From Enhydrobacter aerosaccus (lineage in GTDB: Bacteria > Pseudomonadota > Alphaproteobacteria > Reyranellales > Reyranellaceae): a DNA stretch of 64,000 nt. A program made the position numbers and the translations under genes. The notes beneath the pieces are model-generated. The model did not search any database, was not told where the DNA came from, and saw nothing but the letters and a program-made list of their open reading frames with translations. Below are positions 50,311-59,124 of this stretch, piece by piece. The stretch covers positions 1 to 64,000 of the forward strand of contig NZ_FUWJ01000009.1 in the NCBI RefSeq assembly GCF_900167455.1, written 5' to 3'. Each line of letters starts with the position of its first letter. Position 1 is the stretch's first letter.

Positions 50311-51525
50311 ATGAACGAACAACAGGAGGCGCCGTCGTTCCGGGAGGTTCTGCGCGCGCTGTCGGCCGACTTCTGGCGGCTCTGGTATGTCGGCCTCGTC
50401 GTCTTCACGGTGCGCTGGCTCGAGACGGTCGTCATCGGCGTCGTGGTCTATCAGCTCACCGGCTCGGCCTTCATCGTTGCCATGATGACCATGCTGCGCC
50501 TGCTGCCGCTCGGGATCTTCGGCGCCTTCCTGGGAGCGTTGGCCGAGCGATTCGACCGCACCGTCACCCTGGCCGCCGTCATTGTCCTCATGGGCATCAC
50601 CTCGGCGATCCTGGCGCTGGTCGCCTGGCAGGGCCGGCTGGAAGTCTGGCATCTCGCGGTGGCCAGCTTCGTCAATGGCTGCGGCTGGGCCACCGACAAT
50701 CCCCTGCGCCGCATGATGATGGGCGAGGTGGTGGGACGCGAGACCATGGGGACGGCGATGTCGCTCGATGTCGGCGCCAGCAACGCGAGCCGCATGGTCG
50801 GTCCAGCAGTGGGTGGCCTGCTTCTCGCCGGCATCGGCATCGAAGGTGCTTTCCTGTTGAGCGTGGCGATGTATGTGACGGCACTCGTCGCGGCCCTGTC
50901 GGTGCGGGCCCGCATCGCGGCGGCGCCCGGGGCCGGCGCGGTGCTGGCGCGCACGTGGGAGGGCATCGCCATCGTCCTGGCCGACAGGCGCCTAGCGGCC
51001 ACCATGGCGGTGACGGTCATCTACAATATCTTCGCCTGGCCCTTCACCAGCATGATCCCGGTGATCGGCCGCGACCAGCTTCATCTCGGACCCGAAGGCG
51101 TCGGCATCCTGACCAGCCTCGACGGCATCGGCGCCTTCTTCGGCGCTATCCTGCTGGTGCTGTGGCTGACGCGGCGCTGGTATGTCGGCGCCTATGTCGG
51201 CGGCGTGGCGGTCTACATGGTGGCGCTGATCGTCTTCGCGCTGGCCGACGATCCCCGCATCGCCGGCGCCGCCCTCGTGCTCACCGGCCTCGCGGGCGCC
51301 GGCTTTGCCACCATGCAGGCGACGCTCGTATATCTCGCCGCACCGGCCGAGATGCGGTCGCGCGTGCTCGGCGTGCTCTCGGTCTGCATCGGCACCGGTC
51401 CGATCGGCTTCCTGTGGCTCGGCTGGTTGGCCGACCTCATCGGCGCGCCGCAGGCCACGGCCATCACCGGAGGTCTCGGCCTGGTCGTGCTGGCGGCGAT
51501 GCGCTCCCTGTGGCGCCGGATCTGA
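50311..51525 (+). CDS. MFS transporter
   Basis: A 404-residue protein with 11-12 hydrophobic helices (e.g. VIGVVVYQLTGSAFIVAMMT, LEVWHLAVASFVNGCGWATD, YVGGVAVYMVALIVFALADD). The loop GAFLGALAERFDRTVTLAAV carries the MFS-type charged turn between helices 2 and 3. It resembles the enterobactin-exporter/MFS_3 type, usually drug or siderophore export. The ATG has GAGGA ten bases upstream. The substrate is not deducible. Confidence 0.9.
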   Translation: MNEQQEAPSFREVLRALSADFWRLWYVGLVVFTVRWLETVVIGVVVYQLTGSAFIVAMMTMLRLLPLGIFGAFLGALAERFDRTVTLAAVIVLMGITSAILALVAWQGRLEVWHLAVASFVNGCGWATDNPLRRMMMGEVVGRETMGTAMSLDVGASNASRMVGPAVGGLLLAGIGIEGAFLLSVAMYVTALVAALSVRARIAAAPGAGAVLARTWEGIAIVLADRRLAATMAVTVIYNIFAWPFTSMIPVIGRDQLHLGPEGVGILTSLDGIGAFFGAILLVLWLTRRWYVGAYVGGVAVYMVALIVFALADDPRIAGAALVLTGLAGAGFATMQATLVYLAAPAEMRSRVLGVLSVCIGTGPIGFLWLGWLADLIGAPQATAITGGLGLVVLAAMRSLWRRI

Positions 51526-51543
51526 CCGGCGGCCCGCGCTCGA

Positions 51544-52650
51544 TCAGTTCCCGCGCACGGGCTCGCCGGCCAGCACTTCGCGGGCGATCTGCTCGCCGAT
51601 CAGGCGATGGAATGCCTTGTTGGGATGCCGGTCGTGCTCGCTCAGCACATAGTCTTCCGGATGCTGGCGGAAATCGGGCACGAGACTCGTCATGAGCCGG
51701 ACGTGCAGGCCGGCCTGCCTGAAGCCCTGCTCGATCGCCTGGACCTGTGCAGGGTCGCCGACGTCCCACAGGATCACCTCGAACACGCTGTCGGGAAAGC
51801 GGTCTCGGGCCTGGCGGGCTGCCTGCGTCACCACGCCGACCAGCAGCGACAGGTCGACGGGCTCCGGGGGCGCCGGGCGAGCCAACAGCCTGCGCCCGAT
51901 CGTCGAGGCGGAGAGAAGCTCCTCCACCCAGCCGACGGCGCTCTTGGCCGCCTGCGGCTCGGGATCGTCGAAGTGGCCGCGCTGTACCACCGATCCATCC
52001 GGTGCCAGCTCGTATCTCGGCCCATGACGATCCCAGGAGTAGATGCCGGCGACGCGTGCGGCATGGTCGGGGATGGCGAGATAGTAGAAGTACTTTGGCA
52101 TGCAGTTGACGATCCGATCGACCCGGCCGGAGTCGAGATTGGCCAACATCTGATGTGGGCCGTAGCCGCTGAAGGCGAAGTTGTAGGTCTTATACCGATC
52201 GCCGACGGCCCGGCTCACGACATAGGGGAAGTCCTCGTTGTCCCTCACGCCTTCGCCGAAGGTTATCGAGTCGCCGAAGAACACCACGCACGCCCTGGCG
52301 TCCGGCAGAGCATCGGCCGTGATGCGCAGGCCATGGGCGTTGGTGGTGTAAGTGACATCATAGAGGACGGTGTCGCCAAACAGCTTGCGCGCCGTCACGC
52401 TGGCATTCGGTTCCGGGGCATAGCCCAGCAGGTCGTCGGGTCGCGTGAAGCCGTTGACGATGGAGCCTTCGAGCCGCGTGCCGTCGCCCGCCGCTTCCTG
52501 GCGGTCGAGATAGGCCTCGGCCAGCCCCAGGGCCACGAAGATGGCAGCCAGATTGACCAGCACGGCCGCGCCGAGCGGCCGACGACGGAACGGCCAGCTC
52601 AGAACGGCGAAGGCGCCAGCAATGGAAAAGAACGCGATCGGGAAGGTCAC
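51544..52650 (-). CDS. Membrane-anchored SGNH-hydrolase-like protein
   Basis: A 368-residue product with GTG start and two N-terminal hydrophobic segments (FPIAFFSIAGAFAVLSWPF, AAVLVNLAAIFVALGLAEAY). The catalytic elements of SGNH hydrolases follow: FFGDSITFGEGV (Ser), FSGYGPHQMLAN (Gly block) and DRHPNKAFHRL (Asp-x-x-His). Its periplasmic domain likely deacetylates or hydrolyses esters on a glycan or lipid; the substrate is unknown. Convergent to the MFS gene. Confidence 0.83.
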   Translation of the reverse strand: MTFPIAFFSIAGAFAVLSWPFRRRPLGAAVLVNLAAIFVALGLAEAYLDRQEAAGDGTRLEGSIVNGFTRPDDLLGYAPEPNASVTARKLFGDTVLYDVTYTTNAHGLRITADALPDARACVVFFGDSITFGEGVRDNEDFPYVVSRAVGDRYKTYNFAFSGYGPHQMLANLDSGRVDRIVNCMPKYFYYLAIPDHAARVAGIYSWDRHGPRYELAPDGSVVQRGHFDDPEPQAAKSAVGWVEELLSASTIGRRLLARPAPPEPVDLSLLVGVVTQAARQARDRFPDSVFEVILWDVGDPAQVQAIEQGFRQAGLHVRLMTSLVPDFRQHPEDYVLSEHDRHPNKAFHRLIGEQIAREVLAGEPVRGN

Positions 52651-52830
52651 GTGAATCCATCAAGGGTAGATTTGATAAAGCGCACAGTCCTTCATCCGGG
52701 AACGAATCTCAATTATTGACTAACCGGAAATGCGCGAGAAGGCTCCCACCGACGCGGGCGGAGTCGTCGGCAGTCGCCCCTGAGACGAAGCAGCGCAGGC
52801 ACCGCGATCAATTCTTATTCGTGCCGCGAT

Positions 52831-53187
52831 TCAATCGGCGGAGAGACAGTTTTTCACCGCGGCGAGGATCTCCGCATCCTTCAGCGGCTTCTCCAGGAAC
52901 AGGGTGGCGCCCATCTCGTGGGCCCTCTGCCGGACCAGGCTGTTGGGCCAGCCGGTCATGACGATCACCGGGATTTTCAAGCCTCTAGCGCGGATTGTGC
53001 GCAACAGGGCGAGGCCGTCCATGCCGGGCAGATGGATGTCGGTGATGACGCAGTCGCCCGCGCCGATCGTGCCGGTATCGAGAAGCGCGTTGGCGGAGGC
53101 GAACGACTGCGCCTCCAGCCCCTCGCAGCTCAGCAGGAAGCGAAGCGATTCCCGAATGGCGGAGTCGTCATCGACAATGAAGATCAT
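52831..53187 (-). CDS. Receiver-only response regulator (FixJ-type receiver)
   Basis: A 118-residue single receiver domain: VDDDSAIRESLRFLLS, phospho-acceptor Asp50 (VITDIHLPGMDGLALL), Thr78 (VIVMTGWP) and Lys100 (LFLEKPLKDAE). No output domain follows, so it must act by protein contact or as a phosphate sink. Receiver sequence resembles FixJ. It is divergent from the FixL-like kinase, with a perfect FNR/FixK box in the 68-bp gap. Confidence 0.92.
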   Translation of the reverse strand: MIFIVDDDSAIRESLRFLLSCEGLEAQSFASANALLDTGTIGAGDCVITDIHLPGMDGLALLRTIRARGLKIPVIVMTGWPNSLVRQRAHEMGATLFLEKPLKDAEILAAVKNCLSAD

Positions 53188-53239
53188 GAAGCCTTAAAAT
53201 CCCACATCGGCAAGCTGTGCTGGCTGCTCGAGATGTGCG

Positions 53240-53253
53240 TTGATGTGGATCAA
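53240..53253. promoter_or_regulatory. FNR/FixK-type box (perfect)
   Basis: TTGATGTGGATCAA fits the consensus exactly. It is centred about 59 bp upstream of the receiver gene ATG (53187), while it ends 2 bp before the kinase ATG (53256). For the kinase it would cover the ribosome-binding position, so it more likely controls the receiver gene or marks an incorrect kinase start. Confidence 0.75.
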
Positions 53254-53255
53254 GG

Positions 53256-54428
53256 ATGACAGGACCGGGGCGGCAGAACGGAGAGCAGGACGGAGAGACG
53301 CTCCCCAGGCAGCCTGAACGAGTCGCGCTGCTCGAGCGCGAGGCCCAGCTCCGGTCGATCCTCGAGACCGTGCCCGACGGCATGATCGTGATCGACGAGC
53401 ACGGCATCGTCCAATCCTTCAGCGCGGCGGCAGAGCGCATGTTCGGTTTCACCGCCGAGGAAGTGTGCGGCCGCAATGTCAGCCTGCTGATGCCGTCGCC
53501 GCATCGCGAACGCCATGACGAGTACATCCAGCGCTACCTGACCACCGGCGTCCGCCGCATCGTCGGCATCGGCCGCGTCGTCGCCGGGCAGCGCAAGGAC
53601 GGCAGCACCTTCCCGATCGAGCTGGCGGTCGGCGAGGTGTCGATGGCCGGCCGCCGCCTGTTCACCGGCTTCATCCGCGACGTCACGGAACGCCAGGTGA
53701 CGCGCCAGCGCCTGCAGGAGCTGCAGGCCGAGCTGTCCCATGTTTCCCGCGTCAGCGAGATGGGCCAGATGGCGTCGGCCCTGGCGCACGAGATCAACCA
53801 GCCGCTGACGGCAGCCTCGAACTACCTGCAGGCGGCGCAGCGGCTGCATGCCAAGCGCGACGAGGCCGAAACGGTCCGTCTCGAGGAGGCGCTCGAGAAG
53901 GCGAGGTTCCAGGTCGAACGGGCCTCCGAGATCCTTCGCCGGCTGCGCAGCTTCATCAAGAAGGGCGAACCCGAGCAACAGGCCGAGGACATCGCCAAGT
54001 TGATCGACGAGGCGAGCGCCATTGCCCTGGTCGGGGCGCGCGAGCGCGGCGTCATGGTGCATTTCCACCCGACCCCGACCTCGGGCGCGGTGTTCGTCGA
54101 CAGGATCCAGATCCAGCAGGTGATCGTGAACCTGATGCGCAATGCCATCGAGGCGATGGATGGCAGCCCGCGCCGCGAGCTCACCGTCGCGACCGAGCTG
54201 GCGCCGAACGGCATGCTGGCGGTGCGCGTGATCGATACCGGCAGCGGCATCGCGCCCGAGATCGCCGAGCGCCTGTTCCAGCCTTTCGTGACGACCAAGT
54301 CGGCCGGCATGGGCGTCGGCCTGTCGATCTGCCGCTCGATCATCGAGGGTCATGGCGGTCAGCTCAGCGTCAGCCCGAATCCCGGCGGCGGCACGATCTT
54401 CTCCTTCAGCATTCCACGGGCGAAGTAG
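53256..54428 (+). CDS. FixL-like haem-PAS sensor histidine kinase
   Basis: A 390-residue soluble kinase. The PAS domain (about 32-145) follows FixL closely: ILETVPDGMIVIDEHGIVQS and TGVRRIVGIGRVVAGQRKDG. Taking His87 (RERHDEY) as the haem ligand equivalent to Bradyrhizobium FixL His200, the Arg206 and Arg220 counterparts fall on Arg93 and Arg107 at the right spacing. A HisKA with LAHEINQPLTAASNYLQ (His178) and HATPase follow (VNLMRNAIEAM, GVGLSICRSII). It probably senses oxygen. The ATG at 53256 has no room for a normal ribosome-binding site. Confidence 0.88.
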   Translation: MTGPGRQNGEQDGETLPRQPERVALLEREAQLRSILETVPDGMIVIDEHGIVQSFSAAAERMFGFTAEEVCGRNVSLLMPSPHRERHDEYIQRYLTTGVRRIVGIGRVVAGQRKDGSTFPIELAVGEVSMAGRRLFTGFIRDVTERQVTRQRLQELQAELSHVSRVSEMGQMASALAHEINQPLTAASNYLQAAQRLHAKRDEAETVRLEEALEKARFQVERASEILRRLRSFIKKGEPEQQAEDIAKLIDEASAIALVGARERGVMVHFHPTPTSGAVFVDRIQIQQVIVNLMRNAIEAMDGSPRRELTVATELAPNGMLAVRVIDTGSGIAPEIAERLFQPFVTTKSAGMGVGLSICRSIIEGHGGQLSVSPNPGGGTIFSFSIPRAK

Positions 54429-54462
54429 CCCCCGGCTCACGGTCAAAGCTCACGGCCCCAGC

Positions 54463-56004
54463 TCAGGGGCCAAGCTCCCGAGTCGCGCCGAGGGCATCGC
54501 GCATGGTGCGCAGGGCCTGCGGATCGGCGACGACGCGCGGCACCTTGTTCTGGCCGCCGAGCTTGCCCCGGCTCTTCATCCAGGCGGCGAAGGCGCCCCT
54601 GGCAACCCTGACGATCTGCGGCGGATCCATGCCGAAGTCCCCGGAGCGATGCTCGGCATAGTCGGCATTGAGGCCGCTCAGCGTGCGATCGAGCGTGGCG
54701 GAGAAGGTGGCAAGCTGGGGCGCGGCGACGGGTTCGGCGAATTCGACGATATAGAGGTGATGGCCCTTGCGTGCACCGTCCGCGGGATAGATCGGGCCGA
54801 CCGAGAAGTCGGTCACCGATGCGCCGATTGCCTGGGCCGCCGCGGTGACGGCGCGGTCGATCTCCTCGCCGATCAGATGCTCGCCGAAGGCCGACAGGCT
54901 GTAGGCTGTGCGGCCGGTGATCGCGATCCGCGCCGGTGCGCGGTCGAGCAGGCGCACGGTGTCGCCCAGCACATAGGACCACAGGCCGGCGCAGGAGCTG
55001 ACGATCAGCGCGTAATTGACGCCCGGTTCGGCGGTCGCCAGCCAGTGGCGCGTCGGCATCGCGGTGCCGAGTTCGTCGACGGGAATGAATTCGTAGAACA
55101 GGCCATTGTCGAGCAGCAGGCGCAGCCCATCCTCCGGTCCGCGATCGGCGATGGCGATGAAGCCTTCGCTCGCCGGATAGACTTCGCGCGTCTCGGCGTG
55201 GCTGCCGGCCAGCAACTCGGCGAAGCGCGCGCGGTAGGGCGCGAAGGAGACACCGCCATGCGCGATCATCTCCAGGTCGGGATAGAACTCGACCAGGCGC
55301 CGGTTCGATCGCTGACTCAACTCCTGCACTCGCTCGAAGAACAGCAACAGCCAGCTCGGCGTGCCGGCGATACTGCGAATATCGGCGTCGAGCGACTCCC
55401 GGGCGAGGCGGGTCGTCTTCTCTTCCCAGTTGGACAGGCGGGCGAGCGCCGGTGGCGGGAAGTAGTAGCCGCGCGCCCACCACGGCACGGTCGCGGCGGC
55501 GATGCCGCTCAGATCGCCTTCCGCCACGCCGGCCGCCGGGAAGTCGAGGCCGATACTGCCGCCCAGCATGAAGTTGCGGCCGGCCAGCACGCGGCTCTGC
55601 GGCCGGTTGCTGACGTGATGGACCAGCAGCTCGAGCGCCGCCCGCTTGTTGGCCCGCACCATCGGCTGCGTGACGGGAATGTGCTTCGTGGTCCCGCCTG
55701 TCGTGCCCGAGGAGCGCGCGAAGTAGGGCACAAGGCCGGGCCAGGTGACGTTGTTCAGCCGCGGAAAGCTGCCCGACCAGTAGTCCTTCCAGAACTCTTC
55801 GTAGCTGCGGATGGGCACGCGCGCCTGATAGTCGGCGACCGAGCGGATCTCGTCGAAGCGATGGTGCCGGCCGAAAAGCGTGTGACGCGCGGCATGCACG
55901 AGCTGCAGCGCCATCCGCTCCTGCACGGCCACGCCATCTTCCCCGTCCAGTCGCGAGCGTCGCCAGTCGGCGTAGAGACGAAGCAGGGCGGTGGCGTCCC
56001 ACAT
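54463..56004 (-). CDS. GH3-family acyl-acid-amido synthetase-like protein
   Basis: A 513-residue ANL-fold ligase-like protein. The ATP-binding loop is ARSSGTTGGTTKHIPVT (residues 97-113), followed by GGSIGLDFPAAG, HGGVSFAPYRARFAELLAGS, YPASEGFIAIADRG and the hinge region GRTAYSLSAFGEHLIGEEID. Plant GH3 enzymes adenylate acyl acids (auxin, jasmonate) and join them to amino acids; bacterial roles are largely unknown. The ATG at 56004 lies 2 bp after the stop of the acylase gene, so they form an operon. Confidence 0.88.
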   Translation of the reverse strand: MWDATALLRLYADWRRSRLDGEDGVAVQERMALQLVHAARHTLFGRHHRFDEIRSVADYQARVPIRSYEEFWKDYWSGSFPRLNNVTWPGLVPYFARSSGTTGGTTKHIPVTQPMVRANKRAALELLVHHVSNRPQSRVLAGRNFMLGGSIGLDFPAAGVAEGDLSGIAAATVPWWARGYYFPPPALARLSNWEEKTTRLARESLDADIRSIAGTPSWLLLFFERVQELSQRSNRRLVEFYPDLEMIAHGGVSFAPYRARFAELLAGSHAETREVYPASEGFIAIADRGPEDGLRLLLDNGLFYEFIPVDELGTAMPTRHWLATAEPGVNYALIVSSCAGLWSYVLGDTVRLLDRAPARIAITGRTAYSLSAFGEHLIGEEIDRAVTAAAQAIGASVTDFSVGPIYPADGARKGHHLYIVEFAEPVAAPQLATFSATLDRTLSGLNADYAEHRSGDFGMDPPQIVRVARGAFAAWMKSRGKLGGQNKVPRVVADPQALRTMRDALGATRELGP

Positions 56005-56006
56005 CG

Positions 56007-58214
56007 TCAGGTCCCGGCCGGCCGGACGCGCAGGACATGCGGGAAGGCGGCGCGCACCGCCGGCGGGCTGAGCGGCAGGCGGATATAGGCACCGCGCTGC
56101 CAAAGTGGCACTTGGTCGGCGAAGTTCACGCTGCCGAACCAGCCATCCTGCCCGCCCAGCAGCACGAAGTGATTGTCGTCGCTGTCGGCGAGATTGGAGA
56201 TGTGCCGCGCATTGGAGCCGAAGCCGACGGTGTGACGGCCCGAGATCAGGCCGTTGGCCATCTTCATCACGGTATCGCTGCCGCCGCCCGTCGGCAGATC
56301 GCCCAGGCGATAGCGGCGCCCGACGATCGGCAATTGGCCCAGCGGGTATTGCAGGCGAAGCCGATGCAACTCGCCCCAGGATGTTCCGACTGTCCGCGAC
56401 AGCCGGATCAGCGCCTGCCGGACGATCGGTGCCAGCCTGTCCGTTGCCATCGTATCGAGATCGGCGAGGATCAGGTCGCGCAGAGCCCAGGTGGCGCTGT
56501 AGGCGGCCAGCGTCTCGGCGGCGTAGAGGCGACGGGCCAGCACGGTCAGCAGCCGTTCGAAGATCGCGGCCGCCTTGGAGTCGGCGTCATAGCTGCCGTC
56601 CCAGTCTTCGAGCAGCGTGATCAGGGTCGCCGCGCGCCGCGGCAAAGCGTTGGCGGCACGGGCTGCCTTGGCGAGGAGGTGGGCAAGACGGCGCGCGGTC
56701 TGCGACTGCACATCGCGCTGCAGGGCGGACAGCGCGCCAAAGTCGATCGCCCCCGCCGCCTCGATCAGCGACGTGATCCGGTCCTTGCGTCCGCGCGGCG
56801 AGAAGAAGCGGCCGACCGCAAGATCGACCTCAGGCTGTTCGTTGGCCGAGACGGCATATCCTTCCGGCGGATCGAACCAGTCGGGCAAGGTGCCGGCATG
56901 GCGCAGCACCTGCCAGCGGCTTTGCTCGGCGGAGACGAGATGGGGATCGCTGCGGATCGCCTCGGGAAGCCAGCAGGCCAATGCCTGACCGACATGTCCA
57001 TCGACGTCGGCATACATCATGTTGAGGCCCGGTACGGCATAGGCTTCCAGCGCCCGCTTGAACGCCTGCCAACTGCGGGCCGTGCTCACCTGCAGCATCG
57101 CGGTGACCTCGTCCGAGGCGTCGTGCCCGATCCAGCGCAGTGCCGCCGGCCTGTCGAGGCGGCGGAAGAAGCGCGAGTCCGACAATAGCGGCCCGATCTC
57201 GCATCGCCTCGTCGTCAGGGTACGCGGCCGACCCCAGCGCACCTTCACGATCTCTTCGCGACTCCGGAAGCTTTCGGGCGGGCGATCCGAGACGTCGCAC
57301 AACTCGCTGGCATAGGAATGCAGGCTGGTCCCGCCCCAGGCGATCGCCTCGTTGCGCCCCATCGCCAGGAAGGGCAGGCCAGGGATCATGAAGCCGACGG
57401 CACAGTGGCCCGGCGCACGATAGCCCATCGTCAGCCAGTTCGAAGGCAGGCCGAGGCTGAGATGCGGGTCGCTGGCGATCCAGCTTGAGCCGCCGCGGCC
57501 CGCGCCGACCACCACGGCATTGCTGCCGCTCCGGTTGTTGACGATGTGCGCGGCAGCGGTGAGCGCGTCCAGCGAGGTCGATGCCGAGGGCAGTTCCGCC
57601 ACGATGCGCTGCCACAGCTCCGGCCGCAGGCGTCCGCCATCGCCGCGCGCCAGCAGGCGCAGCCAGACCAGCCAGTTGTTGTCGAAGCCGGCGAGGCGAC
57701 CGAGGGTCAGGACGTCGGCCACGCTCCACGGTTCGCGCTCGAGGGCGAACAGGGCGAATTCGTGCGGCAGCGGCTCGCGCGCCAGCACATGATTGAGGCC
57801 GGCGACGAAGCCTTCCAGCCAGTCGCGTGTCGCCGACGGCAGGCGCTGCATCATCGTCGGCACGGCCTGCGCGAAGTCGATGAGGCGCAGCGTGTGGTCG
57901 AGCTCGATGGCCGCCGATCCCACCATCTCGCTGACGCGGCCGCGCGAGAGGCGTCGCATGATCTCGATCTGGCCGAGCCGGAGATGAGCATGGACGAGGC
58001 CGATGGCGACGGCGAGGTCGTGGCTGCTCTCGGCCTCGATGAAGGGGACGGCGTGATCGTTCCAGCGGATCTCGACCGCACGCTGCACGGGGGCGTTGTC
58101 GAGCGGCAACATGGATAGCCGTTGCGCGAGGGAAACCGTGCCGGGCCGTGCGGGACGCGGACCGCAAAGCGCAAGCCAAGCCGCGAATCGAAGCAGACCG
58201 GTTTGCCAGCTCAT
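56007..58214 (-). CDS. Penicillin-acylase-family Ntn-hydrolase
   Basis: A 735-residue protein with N-terminal signal-like hydrophobic segment (LLRFAAWLALCGPRPARPG), an alpha-chain region (DHAVPFIEAESSHDLAVAIG then LVHAHLRL) and a beta-chain beginning near Ser231 (NNRSGSNAVVVGAG). The serine after a Gly would become the catalytic N-terminus after autocleavage. Motifs ASDPHLSLGLPSNW and GLPFLAMGRNEAIAWGGT are typical. The family cleaves penicillins, acyl-homoserine lactones and other amides. Coupled to the GH3 gene (2-bp gap). An FNR box lies about 80 bp upstream. Confidence 0.88.
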   Translation of the reverse strand: MSWQTGLLRFAAWLALCGPRPARPGTVSLAQRLSMLPLDNAPVQRAVEIRWNDHAVPFIEAESSHDLAVAIGLVHAHLRLGQIEIMRRLSRGRVSEMVGSAAIELDHTLRLIDFAQAVPTMMQRLPSATRDWLEGFVAGLNHVLAREPLPHEFALFALEREPWSVADVLTLGRLAGFDNNWLVWLRLLARGDGGRLRPELWQRIVAELPSASTSLDALTAAAHIVNNRSGSNAVVVGAGRGGSSWIASDPHLSLGLPSNWLTMGYRAPGHCAVGFMIPGLPFLAMGRNEAIAWGGTSLHSYASELCDVSDRPPESFRSREEIVKVRWGRPRTLTTRRCEIGPLLSDSRFFRRLDRPAALRWIGHDASDEVTAMLQVSTARSWQAFKRALEAYAVPGLNMMYADVDGHVGQALACWLPEAIRSDPHLVSAEQSRWQVLRHAGTLPDWFDPPEGYAVSANEQPEVDLAVGRFFSPRGRKDRITSLIEAAGAIDFGALSALQRDVQSQTARRLAHLLAKAARAANALPRRAATLITLLEDWDGSYDADSKAAAIFERLLTVLARRLYAAETLAAYSATWALRDLILADLDTMATDRLAPIVRQALIRLSRTVGTSWGELHRLRLQYPLGQLPIVGRRYRLGDLPTGGGSDTVMKMANGLISGRHTVGFGSNARHISNLADSDDNHFVLLGGQDGWFGSVNFADQVPLWQRGAYIRLPLSPPAVRAAFPHVLRVRPAGT

Positions 58215-58292
58215 GACGGGCCGTCGCAGTCGTTGAGGTGAAGGGCGAACGCTTCGCGATCGTGATTGTTGCGGATGAGAGCCGCTCTCGAC

Positions 58293-58306
58293 TTGATGTC
58301 GATCAA
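58293..58306. promoter_or_regulatory. FNR/FixK-type box (perfect)
   Basis: TTGATGTCGATCAA fits the consensus exactly in the divergent spacer. It is centred about 65 bp upstream of the VIT1-like ATG (58365) and 85 bp upstream of the penicillin-acylase ATG (58214). Confidence 0.75.
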
Positions 58307-58364
58307 GGTTCAAATCCGGATGATAGAGTTGTTCGGACTGCGCAATTTCTCTAGTGAGCTCCGC

Positions 58365-59060
58365 ATGCCGACGACTCCCCATATAGAGCGCCATTTCTCC
58401 GCGTCCGATACCGTTCGCGATGTCGTGATCGGTATGGCCGATGGCCTGACCGTTCCCTTCGCCCTGGCCGCCGGCCTGTCCGGTGCCGTCGCCTCGAGCG
58501 ATATCGTGGTCGTGGCGGGGCTGGCCGAGATCGCGGCGGGGGCCATCGCCATGGGGCTGGGCGGCTATCTCGCCGCGCGCACGGACATGCAGCATTACGA
58601 GTCGGAGCGGCGACGCGAGGTGCACGAGGTGCAGCATCTGGCCGAGCGCGAGCGCCGCGAGGTGGCGGAGATCTTCCAGGGCTACGGGCTGAGCGGTCCG
58701 CAGCTCGACTCGGTCGTGGCGGCGATCTCGGCCGATCCCGAACGCTGGGTCGACTTCATGATGCGTCACGAGCTCGGCCTCGAAGCGCCCGATCCACGGC
58801 GGGCGCCGATCAGCGCCCTGACCATCGGCGGGTCGTATCTGCTGGGCGGGCTGGTGCCTCTGGCGGCCTATTTCTTCACCAGCGATACGCATCGCGCCTT
58901 GCTGGCGTCGATCGCGGTGACCGGCCTTGCGCTGCTCTGCTTCGGCGCGGTGAAGGCCAAGCTGACGGCGGTGCCCGTCCTGCGTGGCGCCCTGGAGACG
59001 CTGCTGGTCGGCGGGATGGCCGCGGGCGTGGCCTTCGCCGTCGCCAAGCTGATCGGCTGA
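58365..59060 (+). CDS. VIT1/CCC1-family membrane protein
   Basis: A 231-residue protein of the vacuolar iron transporter family. The N-terminus has SASDTVRDVVIGMADGLTVP, a helix (LAAGLSGAVASSDIVVVAGL), GAIAMGLGGYLAARTDMQHY with a metal-binding-domain start, a soluble helical hairpin (about 75-145) rich in Glu/His/Arg, and three C-terminal helices. Family members move Fe2+ or Mn2+. An FNR/FixK box 65 bp upstream suggests induction when ferrous iron is prevalent. Confidence 0.88.
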   Translation: MPTTPHIERHFSASDTVRDVVIGMADGLTVPFALAAGLSGAVASSDIVVVAGLAEIAAGAIAMGLGGYLAARTDMQHYESERRREVHEVQHLAERERREVAEIFQGYGLSGPQLDSVVAAISADPERWVDFMMRHELGLEAPDPRRAPISALTIGGSYLLGGLVPLAAYFFTSDTHRALLASIAVTGLALLCFGAVKAKLTAVPVLRGALETLLVGGMAAGVAFAVAKLIG

Positions 59061-59124
59061 CCGCGGCGGCATCGGGCCGCCGGAACCGCCTCTCTTCGCC
59101 CTCCGTTCTAGGGAGGAGATCGAC

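Noticed and set aside
54450..54472. GGCCCC/GGGGCC hairpin between the kinase and GH3 genes
   Set aside because: Short stem overlapping the GH3 coding end, without a T-run on either strand.
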